Below are positions 10,252 through 19,395 of a stretch of 64,000 nt of DNA, in pieces. Both the position numbers and the translations under genes were made by a program. Position 1 is the first letter of the stretch. Each line of letters begins with the position of its first letter. The notes under the pieces were generated by a model. The model saw only the letters and a list, made by a program, of their open reading frames with translations. It made no database searches and had not been told where the DNA came from. Origin of the DNA: Blastocatellia bacterium (GTDB taxonomy: Bacteria > Acidobacteriota > Blastocatellia > Chloracidobacteriales > JADJPF01); the NCBI GenBank assembly GCA_025057015.1, contig JANWYG010000021.1, positions 105,187-169,186 of the forward strand. The letters run 5' to 3'.

Positions 10252-11135
10252 AGATTCTTATCGGTTATGATGGTTCACAATATTCCGACGAGATGCTGCT
10301 TGATTTGAACCAGGCGGGTTTACCAAAAACAGCAGAAGTGAAAGTACTTTCCGTAGGTGAGCTATGGCTTGCACCACCTACCGAAGATGAAAATAGCCCT
10401 TTATTTGATCTAGAAACACCCCGCAAGCTATCCGAGCAAGCTCGCAGGAAGCTTGTCGAAATGTTCCCTAGCTGGCATATCGAGGCGGTAAGTGAAGTTG
10501 GCTCGCCCGCCGTACAACTTCTTGGTTTTGCTGACGAATGGAAGCCAGACTTATTGGTAGTAGGTTCTCACGGCCGCTCAGCATTAGAACGGCTCTTCTT
10601 CGGCAGTGTGTCTCTGCAAGTTGTCACAGGAGCTCACTGCTCAGTACGCGTAGCGAGAAAACCAAGAAATGAACCAGGTTCACCTGTAAAGATAGTGATA
10701 GGTCTAGATGGCTCTACCGAAGCCAAAGCAGCCGTAGAAGCTGTAGCAAGTCGCTGCTGGCCGGCAAACAGCGAAGTCACGCTGGTTACCTCAATCAATC
10801 CGTATGCCATAGATAGCACCAATACTCACTCCCAAGATACAGGTGTAAACCTAAAACTTTCTAAAACAGCCGAGTTATATGCCTATGCTCAAAGCATTCA
10901 GAACGCCGCAAGCGAGCATCTGCGGCTTGCTGGACTAACCGTCAATTCGGTAATCTCCGAGGAAAGCCCAAAGAAAAGTATCTTGCACAGTGCTGAGAAA
11001 CTTGCCGCAGACGCTATCTTTGTAGGCTCACGCGGACTTGGTATGCTAAGACGACTACTACTAGGAAGTGTCTCCTCAGCAGTAGTTGCGAGAGCTCACT
11101 GCTCGGTAGAAGTGATACGTAGGCTAACCAGTTGA
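10248..11135 (+). CDS. Tandem-domain universal stress protein
   Basis: 295 residues with two Usp folds (1-140, 150-295). Both carry complete ATP-loop motifs: GSHGRSALERLFFGSVSLQV in the first half and GSRGLGMLRRLLLGSVSSAV in the second. A short linker (KPRNEPGSPVK) joins them. It is coupled to the previous gene by an ATGA overlap. The three genes together make five Usp domains in a row ahead of an Hsp70-like gene, which suggests a stress regulon. Confidence 0.9.
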   Translation: MKILIGYDGSQYSDEMLLDLNQAGLPKTAEVKVLSVGELWLAPPTEDENSPLFDLETPRKLSEQARRKLVEMFPSWHIEAVSEVGSPAVQLLGFADEWKPDLLVVGSHGRSALERLFFGSVSLQVVTGAHCSVRVARKPRNEPGSPVKIVIGLDGSTEAKAAVEAVASRCWPANSEVTLVTSINPYAIDSTNTHSQDTGVNLKLSKTAELYAYAQSIQNAASEHLRLAGLTVNSVISEESPKKSILHSAEKLAADAIFVGSRGLGMLRRLLLGSVSSAVVARAHCSVEVIRRLTS

Positions 11136-11160
11136 AATAGGCATAGATATTGAGTTATAA
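11132..11160 (+). promoter_or_regulatory. Candidate promoter with small palindrome ahead of the Hsp70-like gene
   Basis: TTGAAA (11132-11137) and TTATAA (11155-11160) are separated by 17 bp, overlapping the stop codon of the last usp gene. The inverted repeat GAGTT-ATA-AACTC (11152-11164) covers the -10 region and could be an operator. No CIRCE element (TTAGCACTC...GAGTGCTAA) is present. Confidence 0.4.
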
Positions 11161-11217
11161 ACTCGCTTATAGTATGCTCATATCTTGGCCTCGTTAAATC
11201 GTCGTATGGGGAAAGAT

Positions 11218-12777
11218 ATGGGCAGAGTTATAGGCATAGATCTAGGAACTACAAACTGCTGCATGGCAGTAATGGAAGGTGGAATAGCACAAGTTATACC
11301 TAACAAAGAAGGTAGCCGAACCACACCTTCCATAGTAGCCTTCACTGAAAAAGGGGAACGCTTGGTAGGCAACATAGCTAAGCGCCAAGCTATTACAAAT
11401 ACCAGCAATACAGTTTATGCAGTAAAGCGGTTGATAGGCCGCAAGTATAATTCCCCTGAAGTACAGCGCGCCATAGACTCCGTTCCATATGAAATTACCG
11501 AAGCCCCTAACGGAGACGCTCGGGTGAGAGTCATGGGGCGAGACTACTCTCCACCTGAAATCTCAGCGATAATCCTTCAAAGGCTCAAAGCAGCTGCTGA
11601 AGATTTCTTAGGCGAAGAGGTAGAAGAAGCAGTAATTACAGTACCAGCTTACTTTGACGACTTCCAACGGCAAGCTACTAAAGATGCCGGCAGGATCGCC
11701 GGGCTAAACGTGCAGCGTATCATTAACGAGCCAACGGCAGCAGCTCTGGCTTATGGACTAGGCAAGAAGGCAAACGAGCGTATAGCTGTATATGACCTTG
11801 GCGGGGGAACTTTCGACATCTCAATACTTGAAATGAATGATGGTGTCTTTGAGGTGCTTTCCACTTGTGGCGATTCTTTCCTAGGTGGAGAAGACTTCGA
11901 CAACAAGATCATCGACTGGCTTATAGAAGAATTTCGCCAAGAGACAGGCATTGACCTGCGTAATGACCGATTAGCATTACAGCGCCTCAAAGAAGCTGCC
12001 GAGCGAGCTAAATGTGACCTGTCTTTCGCCTCGGAAACCACTATCAATCTACCGTTTATTTCCGCCGATCACACAGGTCCTAAACATCTTGTTAGAGAGC
12101 TGACAAGAGAACACTTCGAACACCTAGTCTTCGACCTAGTCGAGCGTACCGTAGACCCCTGTCAGAAGGCTCTCTGGGATGCCAGGCTTAAGGCTTCAGA
12201 CATAGACAAGGTGCTGCTCGTGGGCGGCCAAACCCGCTCACCGATCGTACAACGGCGAGTCGAACAGATCTTTGGGCGCAAACCCTCCTGTGAAATAAAC
12301 CCCGACGAAGTAGTAGCCATGGGAGCATCAATACAGGGTGGCGTGCTACTTGGCGAAGTCAAGGATATCGTGCTGGTGGACGTTTTGTCCCTCTCGCTAG
12401 GACTAGAAACTCACGGCGACAAATTCGTTCGCCTTATCGAACGAAACTCCAGCATACCCATAAAAAAGACGAAGACTTTCACTACACTTGTAGATAATCA
12501 GTCTACAGTGCAAATACACGTCTTACAGGGTGAAAGTGACCGAGCAAGCGAAAATCGCTCTCTCGGCAAGTTCGACCTGGTAGGTATCCCGCCTGCACCA
12601 CGCGGAATACCGCAAATAGAAGTCTGCTTTGAAGTAAATGCCGACGGGATAGTGCATGTTTCCGCACGAGACAAGCTTACCGGTCGCGAGCAAAAAATAA
12701 CGGTAACACCAAGCGGAGGTCTGTCTGAGGCAGAAATAGAGATGTATTCTATGGAAGCTAAGTCATACTATCGGTAA
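11218..12777 (+). CDS. Hsp70/DnaK-like chaperone lacking the C-terminal lid
   Basis: 519 residues from ATG 11218, which has GGGGAAAG just upstream; earlier in-frame starts add a non-conserved tail. The nucleotide-binding domain (1 to about 370) has [10 protein letters not shown], the motifs [27 protein letters not shown] and DLGGGTFD, and the VGGQTR segment. The beta substrate-binding domain follows (about 375-500: [33 protein letters not shown]). The protein then ends about 25 residues after the beta domain, whereas DnaK (about 610-640 residues) continues with a helical lid and EEVD-like tail. The reading frame is intact, so it is a short paralogue and not obviously a broken gene. No dnaJ or grpE is nearby. 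Confidence 0.88.
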   Translation: MGRVIGIDLGTTNCCMAVMEGGIAQVIPNKEGSRTTPSIVAFTEKGERLVGNIAKRQAITNTSNTVYAVKRLIGRKYNSPEVQRAIDSVPYEITEAPNGDARVRVMGRDYSPPEISAIILQRLKAAAEDFLGEEVEEAVITVPAYFDDFQRQATKDAGRIAGLNVQRIINEPTAAALAYGLGKKANERIAVYDLGGGTFDISILEMNDGVFEVLSTCGDSFLGGEDFDNKIIDWLIEEFRQETGIDLRNDRLALQRLKEAAERAKCDLSFASETTINLPFISADHTGPKHLVRELTREHFEHLVFDLVERTVDPCQKALWDARLKASDIDKVLLVGGQTRSPIVQRRVEQIFGRKPSCEINPDEVVAMGASIQGGVLLGEVKDIVLVDVLSLSLGLETHGDKFVRLIERNSSIPIKKTKTFTTLVDNQSTVQIHVLQGESDRASENRSLGKFDLVGIPPAPRGIPQIEVCFEVNADGIVHVSARDKLTGREQKITVTPSGGLSEAEIEMYSMEAKSYYR

Positions 12778-12842
12778 ACCCTGTTACCTCAGCTTGCCGT
12801 CAAGCCTTCTACAGCATATACTCGACCGAAGGTTGAGTTCAT

Positions 12843-13424
12843 ATGATAGAAAAAATAACCGAAATAGTGCACCAAAGCCTCGATGTAAAGTGCAGATTCT
12901 TTGCCGCACATACGGCCGACGTAGGTCGTGTCGCCCGCACGATAGCCGAATCACTTAAAGCAGGCGGTCGCATCTACCTGTTTGGCAACGGTGGAAGTGC
13001 CTCAGACGCACAACATATAGCCGCAGAGTTTATCAATCGCTTCTCTTTTGACCATCCGCCTATCCCTGCACTTGCGCTGACTACAGATACCTCGGTACTT
13101 ACTTCTATCAGCAACGACTCTGCTTTTCTACATGTCTTCAGTAGGCAGATAGCTGCTTTCGGCCGTCGTGGTGACGTCGCTGTAGGAATTAGTACAAGTG
13201 GTAGCTCGCCAAACGTCATAGAAGGCATCAAACAAGCTAAGCAGCTTCGCATGACTACCGTAGGATTGCTTGGCAAAGATGGTGGTCAGCTTGCCGCCCT
13301 AGTAGACCATGCCCTGATAGTGCCGAGTAATTCCACGGCGCGAGTTCAAGAAGTGCATATAATGATAGGACACATAATCTGCGAATTAGTCGAGCACGAA
13401 CTCTACGGATCTATACAACCATGA
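12843..13424 (+). CDS. gmhA: Sedoheptulose-7-phosphate isomerase (SIS domain)
   Basis: 193 residues, the normal GmhA length. The SIS-domain signature FGNGGSASDAQHIAAEF and a second loop GISTSGSSPNVIEGI are seen; the metal/phosphate-site segment TTDTSVLTSISND is typical. It would make D-glycero-D-manno-heptose 7-phosphate for LPS core or other heptosides, in the cytoplasm. The related DiaA/phosphoheptose-like paralogues cannot be fully excluded. The stop overlaps the next start by four bases (13421-13424). Confidence 0.8.
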   Translation: MIEKITEIVHQSLDVKCRFFAAHTADVGRVARTIAESLKAGGRIYLFGNGGSASDAQHIAAEFINRFSFDHPPIPALALTTDTSVLTSISNDSAFLHVFSRQIAAFGRRGDVAVGISTSGSSPNVIEGIKQAKQLRMTTVGLLGKDGGQLAALVDHALIVPSNSTARVQEVHIMIGHIICELVEHELYGSIQP

Positions 13425-14371
13425 GCAAATACGACGTGCAACCTATCGACTTTGGTGAGACTAAAACCTACCGCTTACTAGATCGACCAAGCAAGGTTAC
13501 CGCAGCACAGCTAGCAAAGCCTTATGTCAAAGGAATGAACTTCGCTGCTTGGCTCGACTGCTTGCCAGACATTCTTGCAGCAAAGGATCTCAAAGCAGTA
13601 GCTAAAGCTGTTGTCGATGCTAGGCAAGCTAAGCGTGCCGTTATAGTTGGAATAGGAGGACATGTAATTAAATGCGGTACCGGGCCAATACTAATAGATC
13701 TAATTGAGCGCGACATCATCACAGCTGTAGCTATGAACGGATCGGCAGCTATACATGACTTTGAGCTATGCTACGCCGGGTTCACTTCTGAAGATGTAGA
13801 CTACAGCATACACAGCGGAGACTTCGGCATGGCCGAAGAGACCGGACAGATGTTCAATGCCGCTGCAGCCACTGCCGCAAAAGAAAACATAGGTCTTGGC
13901 GAAGCCCTAGGCGCTCTACTACAACAACTCGATAGTACAAGACTAGATCAGTCACTACTTGCCGTCTCTTACAAACTATCCGTACCAGTAACAGTACATC
14001 TAGCAATAGGTACTGACATAGTACATATGCACAGAACGGCAAACGGTGCCGATTTAGGCAAAGCAACCCATACAGACTTCAGAATCTTTTGCTCGCTCGT
14101 CAGAGAGCTATCCGACGGTGGAGTATACTTAAACATCGGCTCGGCTGTGCTTATGCCAGAAGTCTTCCTAAAAGCTGTAACCGTCGTCCGTAATCTCGGT
14201 TTCCCGCTAAGAAACTTTGTTACAGTCAACCTAGACTTTATACAACACTATCGACCGATGACAAACGTAGTACGTAGACCAGTTGCCGGAGTCGGCCGAG
14301 GCTATGCTATTACAGGACACCACGAGCTACTTATACCGCTACTTGCTGCCACTATCATCGAGCTAAGTTGA
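13421..14371 (+). CDS. Deoxyhypusine-synthase-like protein paired with gmhA
   Basis: 316 residues, translationally coupled to gmhA through ATGA. Visible segments are GIGGHVIKCGTGPILIDLI, TAVAMNGSAAIHDFEL and GDFGMAEETG, followed by a C-terminal half with HMHRTANGADLGKATHTDF and GVGRGYAITGHHE. The fold and the NGSAAIHDFE region recall deoxyhypusine/homospermidine synthases (NAD-binding Rossmann), though bacteria have no eIF5A substrate. This assignment is from memory of the family, so it is moderate. The tight coupling to gmhA suggests a step in heptose metabolism or a heptose-dependent modification. Confidence 0.55.
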   Translation: MSKYDVQPIDFGETKTYRLLDRPSKVTAAQLAKPYVKGMNFAAWLDCLPDILAAKDLKAVAKAVVDARQAKRAVIVGIGGHVIKCGTGPILIDLIERDIITAVAMNGSAAIHDFELCYAGFTSEDVDYSIHSGDFGMAEETGQMFNAAAATAAKENIGLGEALGALLQQLDSTRLDQSLLAVSYKLSVPVTVHLAIGTDIVHMHRTANGADLGKATHTDFRIFCSLVRELSDGGVYLNIGSAVLMPEVFLKAVTVVRNLGFPLRNFVTVNLDFIQHYRPMTNVVRRPVAGVGRGYAITGHHELLIPLLAATIIELS

Positions 14372-14465
14372 GCTCGCACAAACAGCTTGCTCTTAGTCTG
14401 CCAAAGCTACAAAACGCCCAAGTGCCGCAACCAGCTAAGAAGCTCATCCGTAACACATCCAAAAC

Positions 14466-14951
14466 TCAGTCGCTCTTGTGACACTCCTTACAAGATTTTG
14501 GACTTTGGTCAAGAGTTTGATGACAACCTATGCAACCAACATTGCTGCCTTTGCCGTGAAAAGCTTCCTCAGCAATAATAGCTGTCAAACCCTTGAATTT
14601 CTTGGACTCGTTTGTCCCTTCGAGAGGACTAGGTCCTTCAGTATCGGTATGGCAAGCTGTACATTTCGGAACTTCTTCTTCTAGCGCTTCAGTCAACTTG
14701 CTGGAGTTAGTGTGATGACACGTCACACAGCTTTCCTTCTCCCCACCACCACTTGCCGGCCTTGCCTTGACATGCTGATCGTGATCAAAATCAACTTTCC
14801 CATAATCACCTGCGTACGGACTATTGTGATTTTCAGGATCATCAAAAACCATTTTCCCCGGCATGGTCTGCCCTATCGTAGCAACCACTGGCAGAGCAAA
14901 AAAACCCAACACTGAAAAAATAAACAACACTTTTAGCTTCTTTATCGTCAT
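14466..14951 (-). CDS. Secreted tetraheme cytochrome (c3/c7-like)
   Basis: 161 residues from ATG 14951, chosen for the ribosome site GAGAGGAAGG and the signal peptide that follows (KKLKVLFIFSVLGFFALPVVA). Four CxxCH sites: CVTCHH, CTACH, CIGCH and CKECH. Candidate distal His ligands are in FDHDQH, CHHT and EEAFHGKG. Heme density and size fit the class III/c7 family of periplasmic electron carriers. It is transcribed alone, convergent with the gmhA operon and divergent from the propeller gene. Confidence 0.88.
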   Translation of the reverse strand: MTIKKLKVLFIFSVLGFFALPVVATIGQTMPGKMVFDDPENHNSPYAGDYGKVDFDHDQHVKARPASGGGEKESCVTCHHTNSSKLTEALEEEVPKCTACHTDTEGPSPLEGTNESKKFKGLTAIIAEEAFHGKGSNVGCIGCHQTLDQSPKSCKECHKSD

Positions 14952-15114
14952 ACAGAGCCTTCCTCTCAAAGGTATTTAGGCTATGGCAAAAAGCTAGCAC
15001 ACGAGGAATAGCCTGTCCAGGAAATAAACTCGTTGCCTACAGCGCTATAGAAAAATCCAATTTTTGTGTAATCTGCAGATTTAAATAAACTCTACTCCTT
15101 AAGAGAGGTGGGTA

Positions 15115-18100
15115 ATGAAAGGCTATATCCTTACACTTTTACTTTGCACAATTCCCCCTACGTCCGACGATGATCTTTTTTCTGGATTAAAGCTACGCTC
15201 CCTAGGACCGGCACTAACGTCCGGCCGTATTAGTAGCTTAGCAGTAAATCCAAAAAATAGAGCACATTACTACGTGGGAGTGGCTTCCGGTGGTGTCTGG
15301 GTTACCAAGAATGCTGGTATTACCTTCGAACCAATATTCGATAAGGAAGGCTCTTATTCGATAGGCGCTGTAGCAATAGACCCAAAAAACCCGTTCACAG
15401 TGTGGGTAGGAACTGGTGAAAACAACTCTCAACGTAGTGTCTCCTACGGCGACGGTGTGTACAAATCCACTGACGGTGGTAAAAGTTGGAAAAACGTCGG
15501 CCTAAAACGCTCTGAGCATATAGGTAGAATCGTAATCGATCCACGCAATTCACAAGTCGTCTTCGTAGCAGCTCAAGGCCCGCTCTGGGCACCAGGCGGA
15601 GATCGAGGACTTTACAAAACCACTGACGGCGGCGACACTTGGAAGCAAGTAATTAACATTAGCGAAAACACTGGCGTCTCTGACGTAGTAATCGATCCTA
15701 AAAACCCTGATGTGATGTACGCTAGTACCTACCAACGCCGAAGGCATGTCTGGACACTTATAAACGGCGGCCCTGAATGTGGTATCTACAAATCCACGGA
15801 CGGCGGCGAAACCTGGCAGCAAATGAAAGCAGGTCTTCCAGTAGGCGAAATGGGCAGAATAGGACTTACGGTATCCCCAGCAGACACTAGAGTCGTCTAC
15901 GCAATAATAGAAGCTGTAGCAGATAAAGGCGGCGTTTTTAGATCTACCGACTACGGAGCTACATGGGAAAAGCGCAACCCTTTTAATGCCACTGCAATGT
16001 ACTACAGCCAGATAGTAGCCGATCCGAAGGATGTTGATAGAGTCTATATTCTGAACACCTACAATATGGTCTCCGATGACGGCGGTAAGACCGTTCGTAG
16101 GCTAGGTGAGAAAAATAAACACGTAGATAATCACGCCTTGTGGATAGATCCAAACAATCCAGACTATTTGTTAGCAGGATGCGACGGTGGCATATACGAA
16201 AGCTATGACCGCGGCGAAAACTGGCGCTTTATGACTAACCTACCCGTGACACAGTTCTACCGCGTAGCAGTAGATAACGAGCTTCCTTTTTACAACGTCT
16301 ATGGTGGAACTCAAGACAACTTCACTCTGTATGGTCCGTCTCGCACACGCACAGCTAACGGCATAACCAATTACGATTGGCGCGTCGTAGTCGGTGGAGA
16401 TGGCTTTCACGTCAAAATCGATCCAGAAGATCCAGATACCGTCTACGGCGAGTATCAGTACGGTGGTCTTGTCAGGTTTAACAAAAAGACCGGCCAAAGG
16501 GTAGGTATCAAGCCCCAAGAAGGGAAGGGCGAACCACCGCTTAGGTGGAATTGGGACTCACCATTACTTATCAGCCCACACTCGCATACCAGACTTTACT
16601 TTGCCGCAAACAAGCTATTTCGCAGCGATGACCGAGGCAACAGCTGGCGAGCTATAAGTGGTGACCTAACAAGGCAACTTGACCGGGACAAGCTGCCAGT
16701 TATGGGCAAGATCTGGGGACCGGATGCTGTAGCTAAGCATGCTTCCACTTCGTTCTATGGTAACATCACAGCACTAACCGAGTCGCCTAAAAAAGAAGGG
16801 CTAATCTATGTCGGTACAGACGACGGACTGATACAGGTTACTGAAGACGGCGGCAACAACTGGCATAGGATAGATAAAGTAGGCAATGTGCCAGAAATGA
16901 CTTACGTGACCTGCGTGCTAGCTTCACAACATGACGTCAATACCGTATATGCTACGTTTTCCAACCATAAAAACGGCGATTTTAAACCCTACGTCCTACG
17001 AAGTACTGACAGAGGCCGTAGCTGGAAGTCGCTGTCTTCTAACCTACCAGAAAATAGCCCCGTTTGGACTATAGCCGAAGACTACTTATCAGCCGAACTT
17101 CTCTTTCTAGGTACTGAATACGGGCTGTACTTCAGCACAGATGGCGGTGACAAATGGATAAGGCTAAAAGGTGGGTTGCCTACTATAGCCGTGCGAGACA
17201 TAGCCATTCAGAAACGTGAAAACGACCTGGTAATAGCTACTTTCGGCCGAGGCCTATACATACTCGACGACTACTCACCCCTTAGGCTCGTCGGAAACAA
17301 AGCTCTCGAAGAACCAGCAAAGCTCTTTCCGGTAAAAGATGCGATTATGTATGTAATTACTGAGCCTTTCGGCGAGCCTGGGAGAGGTTTCCATGGCGAG
17401 AGTTTCTTCATAGCAGAAAATCCACCCTACGGGGCCGTGTTCACATACTATCTTAAAGAAAGTTTAAAGACGCTTAAGGAAAAGCGACAAGAACGCGAGA
17501 AAGAAGCAGAAAAGAGCGGCCGAGCTATCAACTATCCGAGCCGCAGCGAGCTACGCGAAGAAGCGCTAGAGCCTTCACCGGAGATCATCTTGACTATCAG
17601 TGATTCAGATGGCCACGTCCTACGCAGGCTAAACGGGCCGACTACAGCAGGGATTCACCGAGTAGCTTGGAATCTACGCAGCAGCGATCTGTCACCAGCA
17701 AAGCTCAAGCAAGAGCCACGAGACGAGCTTGTACCAGACCTGTCCGGAGGATTTTTAGTATTGCCCGGTACCTATAAGGTAACCCTACAACAACGTATAA
17801 ACGGTGCGACCAAGCATCTAGCTGGCCCTGTAGAGTTCAAAGTAGTTACCGAAGGCAGCAACCGAATGCCAAGCGAAGACTTTGCTGAACTGTATGCTTT
17901 CCAGCAAAAACTCAGTCGACTCTACCGCGCCGTCCGAGGTGCACAAGAAGCCACCGAACAAGCTCGAGAACGCTTACGTTTCATCCAAGTAGCACTAAAG
18001 GACACCCAAGCAGACACTTCGGCATTCGTTGATAAGGCACACGAGCTAGACAAAATCTTGCAGGCAATACAGATGAAGCTCAATGGCGACGTCGTAATGA

Positions 18101-18354
18101 GAGCACGACAAGAAAACGACGCTCCTTCCATCTATGATCGAATTATGCAGATAATCGAAGAAGAACGAATGTCTACCGCCAAGCCTACGCAGACGCACAT
18201 AGAATCTTATAAGATAGCCTCAGAAGAATTTTCCGTAGAGCTCGAAAAGCTGCGTAGCGTCATAGAAAACGAGCTAAAAGCCTTGGAACAAGCCATCGAG
18301 CGTGCCGGCGCTCCTTATACTCCAGGGCGTATCCCTGTCTGGAAGGAGGAATAA
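15115..18354 (+). CDS. Large secreted VPS10/BNR-repeat beta-propeller protein
   Basis: 1079 residues with a short signal-like start (MKGYILTLLLCTIPP). At least eight BNR/Asp-box repeats of the form S-T-D-x-G-x-x-W are seen, for example YKSTDGGKSW, YKTTDGGDTW, YKSTDGGETW, FRSTDYGATW, FRSDDRGNSW, LRSTDRGRSW and FSTDGGDKW, enough for one or two propellers (about 20-730). An Ig/FlgD-like segment follows (about 800-900, NGPTTAGIHRVAWNL), then a helical C-terminus. This is the sortilin-like VPS10 protein often annotated as glycosyl hydrolase and common in Acidobacteria. An enzymatic role is unproven; it may bind polymers or proteins outside the cytoplasm. Confidence 0.85.
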   Translation: MKGYILTLLLCTIPPTSDDDLFSGLKLRSLGPALTSGRISSLAVNPKNRAHYYVGVASGGVWVTKNAGITFEPIFDKEGSYSIGAVAIDPKNPFTVWVGTGENNSQRSVSYGDGVYKSTDGGKSWKNVGLKRSEHIGRIVIDPRNSQVVFVAAQGPLWAPGGDRGLYKTTDGGDTWKQVINISENTGVSDVVIDPKNPDVMYASTYQRRRHVWTLINGGPECGIYKSTDGGETWQQMKAGLPVGEMGRIGLTVSPADTRVVYAIIEAVADKGGVFRSTDYGATWEKRNPFNATAMYYSQIVADPKDVDRVYILNTYNMVSDDGGKTVRRLGEKNKHVDNHALWIDPNNPDYLLAGCDGGIYESYDRGENWRFMTNLPVTQFYRVAVDNELPFYNVYGGTQDNFTLYGPSRTRTANGITNYDWRVVVGGDGFHVKIDPEDPDTVYGEYQYGGLVRFNKKTGQRVGIKPQEGKGEPPLRWNWDSPLLISPHSHTRLYFAANKLFRSDDRGNSWRAISGDLTRQLDRDKLPVMGKIWGPDAVAKHASTSFYGNITALTESPKKEGLIYVGTDDGLIQVTEDGGNNWHRIDKVGNVPEMTYVTCVLASQHDVNTVYATFSNHKNGDFKPYVLRSTDRGRSWKSLSSNLPENSPVWTIAEDYLSAELLFLGTEYGLYFSTDGGDKWIRLKGGLPTIAVRDIAIQKRENDLVIATFGRGLYILDDYSPLRLVGNKALEEPAKLFPVKDAIMYVITEPFGEPGRGFHGESFFIAENPPYGAVFTYYLKESLKTLKEKRQEREKEAEKSGRAINYPSRSELREEALEPSPEIILTISDSDGHVLRRLNGPTTAGIHRVAWNLRSSDLSPAKLKQEPRDELVPDLSGGFLVLPGTYKVTLQQRINGATKHLAGPVEFKVVTEGSNRMPSEDFAELYAFQQKLSRLYRAVRGAQEATEQARERLRFIQVALKDTQADTSAFVDKAHELDKILQAIQMKLNGDVVMRARQENDAPSIYDRIMQIIEEERMSTAKPTQTHIESYKIASEEFSVELEKLRSVIENELKALEQAIERAGAPYTPGRIPVWKEE

Positions 18355-18411
18355 AGCTTGAATCACAACGATGTTATTCAAGCACTGAGCTGTCTTGTGT
18401 AAGGAGAGGAT

Positions 18412-19395
18412 ATGAAACGTGTAGCGCTTGTCTTCACAGGTGGTACCATCTCTATGCAAACAGATCCGGTAGTGGGAGCCGCTATACCTGTATTGTCTGG
18501 CGAGCAGATCCTGGCTACAGTCCCGGGACTAGAAAAGCTTGCCGAGTATGAACTTGTAAACTTTGCACGCTTACCAGGTCCACACATGACGCCTGGCTTA
18601 ATGCTAGAACTTGCTGAAGAACTACGACGGCTGCTCGAACGCGAAGACATCTGCGGAGCTGTAGTCACGCATGGCACGGACACTTTGGAAGAAACCGCCT
18701 ATTGCCTCGACTTGCTGCTTACCAGTGAAAAGCCAGTAGCACTGGTAGGTGCTATGCGCAGCAGCTCCGAGCCAGGTTGGGACGGACCGCCAAACTTGCT
18801 TGCCGCAGTACGTACCGTCGTCTGCGAGCAAGCTCGCGGTCTGGGCGTAGTAGTAGTGATGAATGACGAGATAAACGCCGCAAGTGAAGTAACAAAGACG
18901 CATACCGAGGCGCTTGGCACCTTCCAGAGCCCGAATTTCGGGCCGCTCGGTATAGTCGACCGCGACCGAGTACTGATACTGCGTCGACCTGCTTTTCGCG
19001 AACATATCCATACCGATACGATAGATACACATGTCGATATCATCAAAATGGCGGCAGGCGTAGACGATCGGCTTATAAATTATGCCGTAGAAAGCGGCAC
19101 TCATGGCCTAGTCATAGAAGCGCTCGGCCGTGGAAACATCCCTAGTTACGCCATTCCTGGTGTGGAAAATGCTGTACGACGCTGCATTCCAGTAGTAGTC
19201 GTCTCAAGGTGCTTACGAGGACGTGTACTAGATACCTATGGCTATACAGGCGGTGGCCATGAACTCCGACAGATGGGAGCTATCCTAGGCGGACACTTAC
19301 CCGGTCAAAAGGCCAGGATTAAGCTGATGCTGGCTCTAGGCCTTACCAAGGATATAGAGAGAATACGCGCTATCTTCGAAAAGAACTACTACTAG
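18412..19395 (+). CDS. L-asparaginase
   Basis: 327 residues. The two asparaginase active-site segments are present: FTGGTISM near the start (nucleophile Thr) and HGTDTLEETAY around residue 85 (Thr-Asp pair). There is no signal peptide, so it is probably cytoplasmic. An AAGGAGAGG site lies just before the ATG. It hydrolyses asparagine to aspartate and ammonia; a related amidase specificity is possible. It stands 57 bp behind the propeller gene. Its 3' end overlaps the convergent hpnJ-like gene by four bases. Confidence 0.88.
   Translation: MKRVALVFTGGTISMQTDPVVGAAIPVLSGEQILATVPGLEKLAEYELVNFARLPGPHMTPGLMLELAEELRRLLEREDICGAVVTHGTDTLEETAYCLDLLLTSEKPVALVGAMRSSSEPGWDGPPNLLAAVRTVVCEQARGLGVVVVMNDEINAASEVTKTHTEALGTFQSPNFGPLGIVDRDRVLILRRPAFREHIHTDTIDTHVDIIKMAAGVDDRLINYAVESGTHGLVIEALGRGNIPSYAIPGVENAVRRCIPVVVVSRCLRGRVLDTYGYTGGGHELRQMGAILGGHLPGQKARIKLMLALGLTKDIERIRAIFEKNYY

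Noticed and set aside
14975..15000. Possible sigma-54 -24/-12 promoter ahead of the tetraheme cytochrome
   Set aside because: Only a loose match (TGTGCTAGCTTTTTGC); the -24 GG is missing.
18622..19104. 160-codon minus-strand frame
   Set aside because: Fully inside asparaginase on the other strand; no domain pattern.
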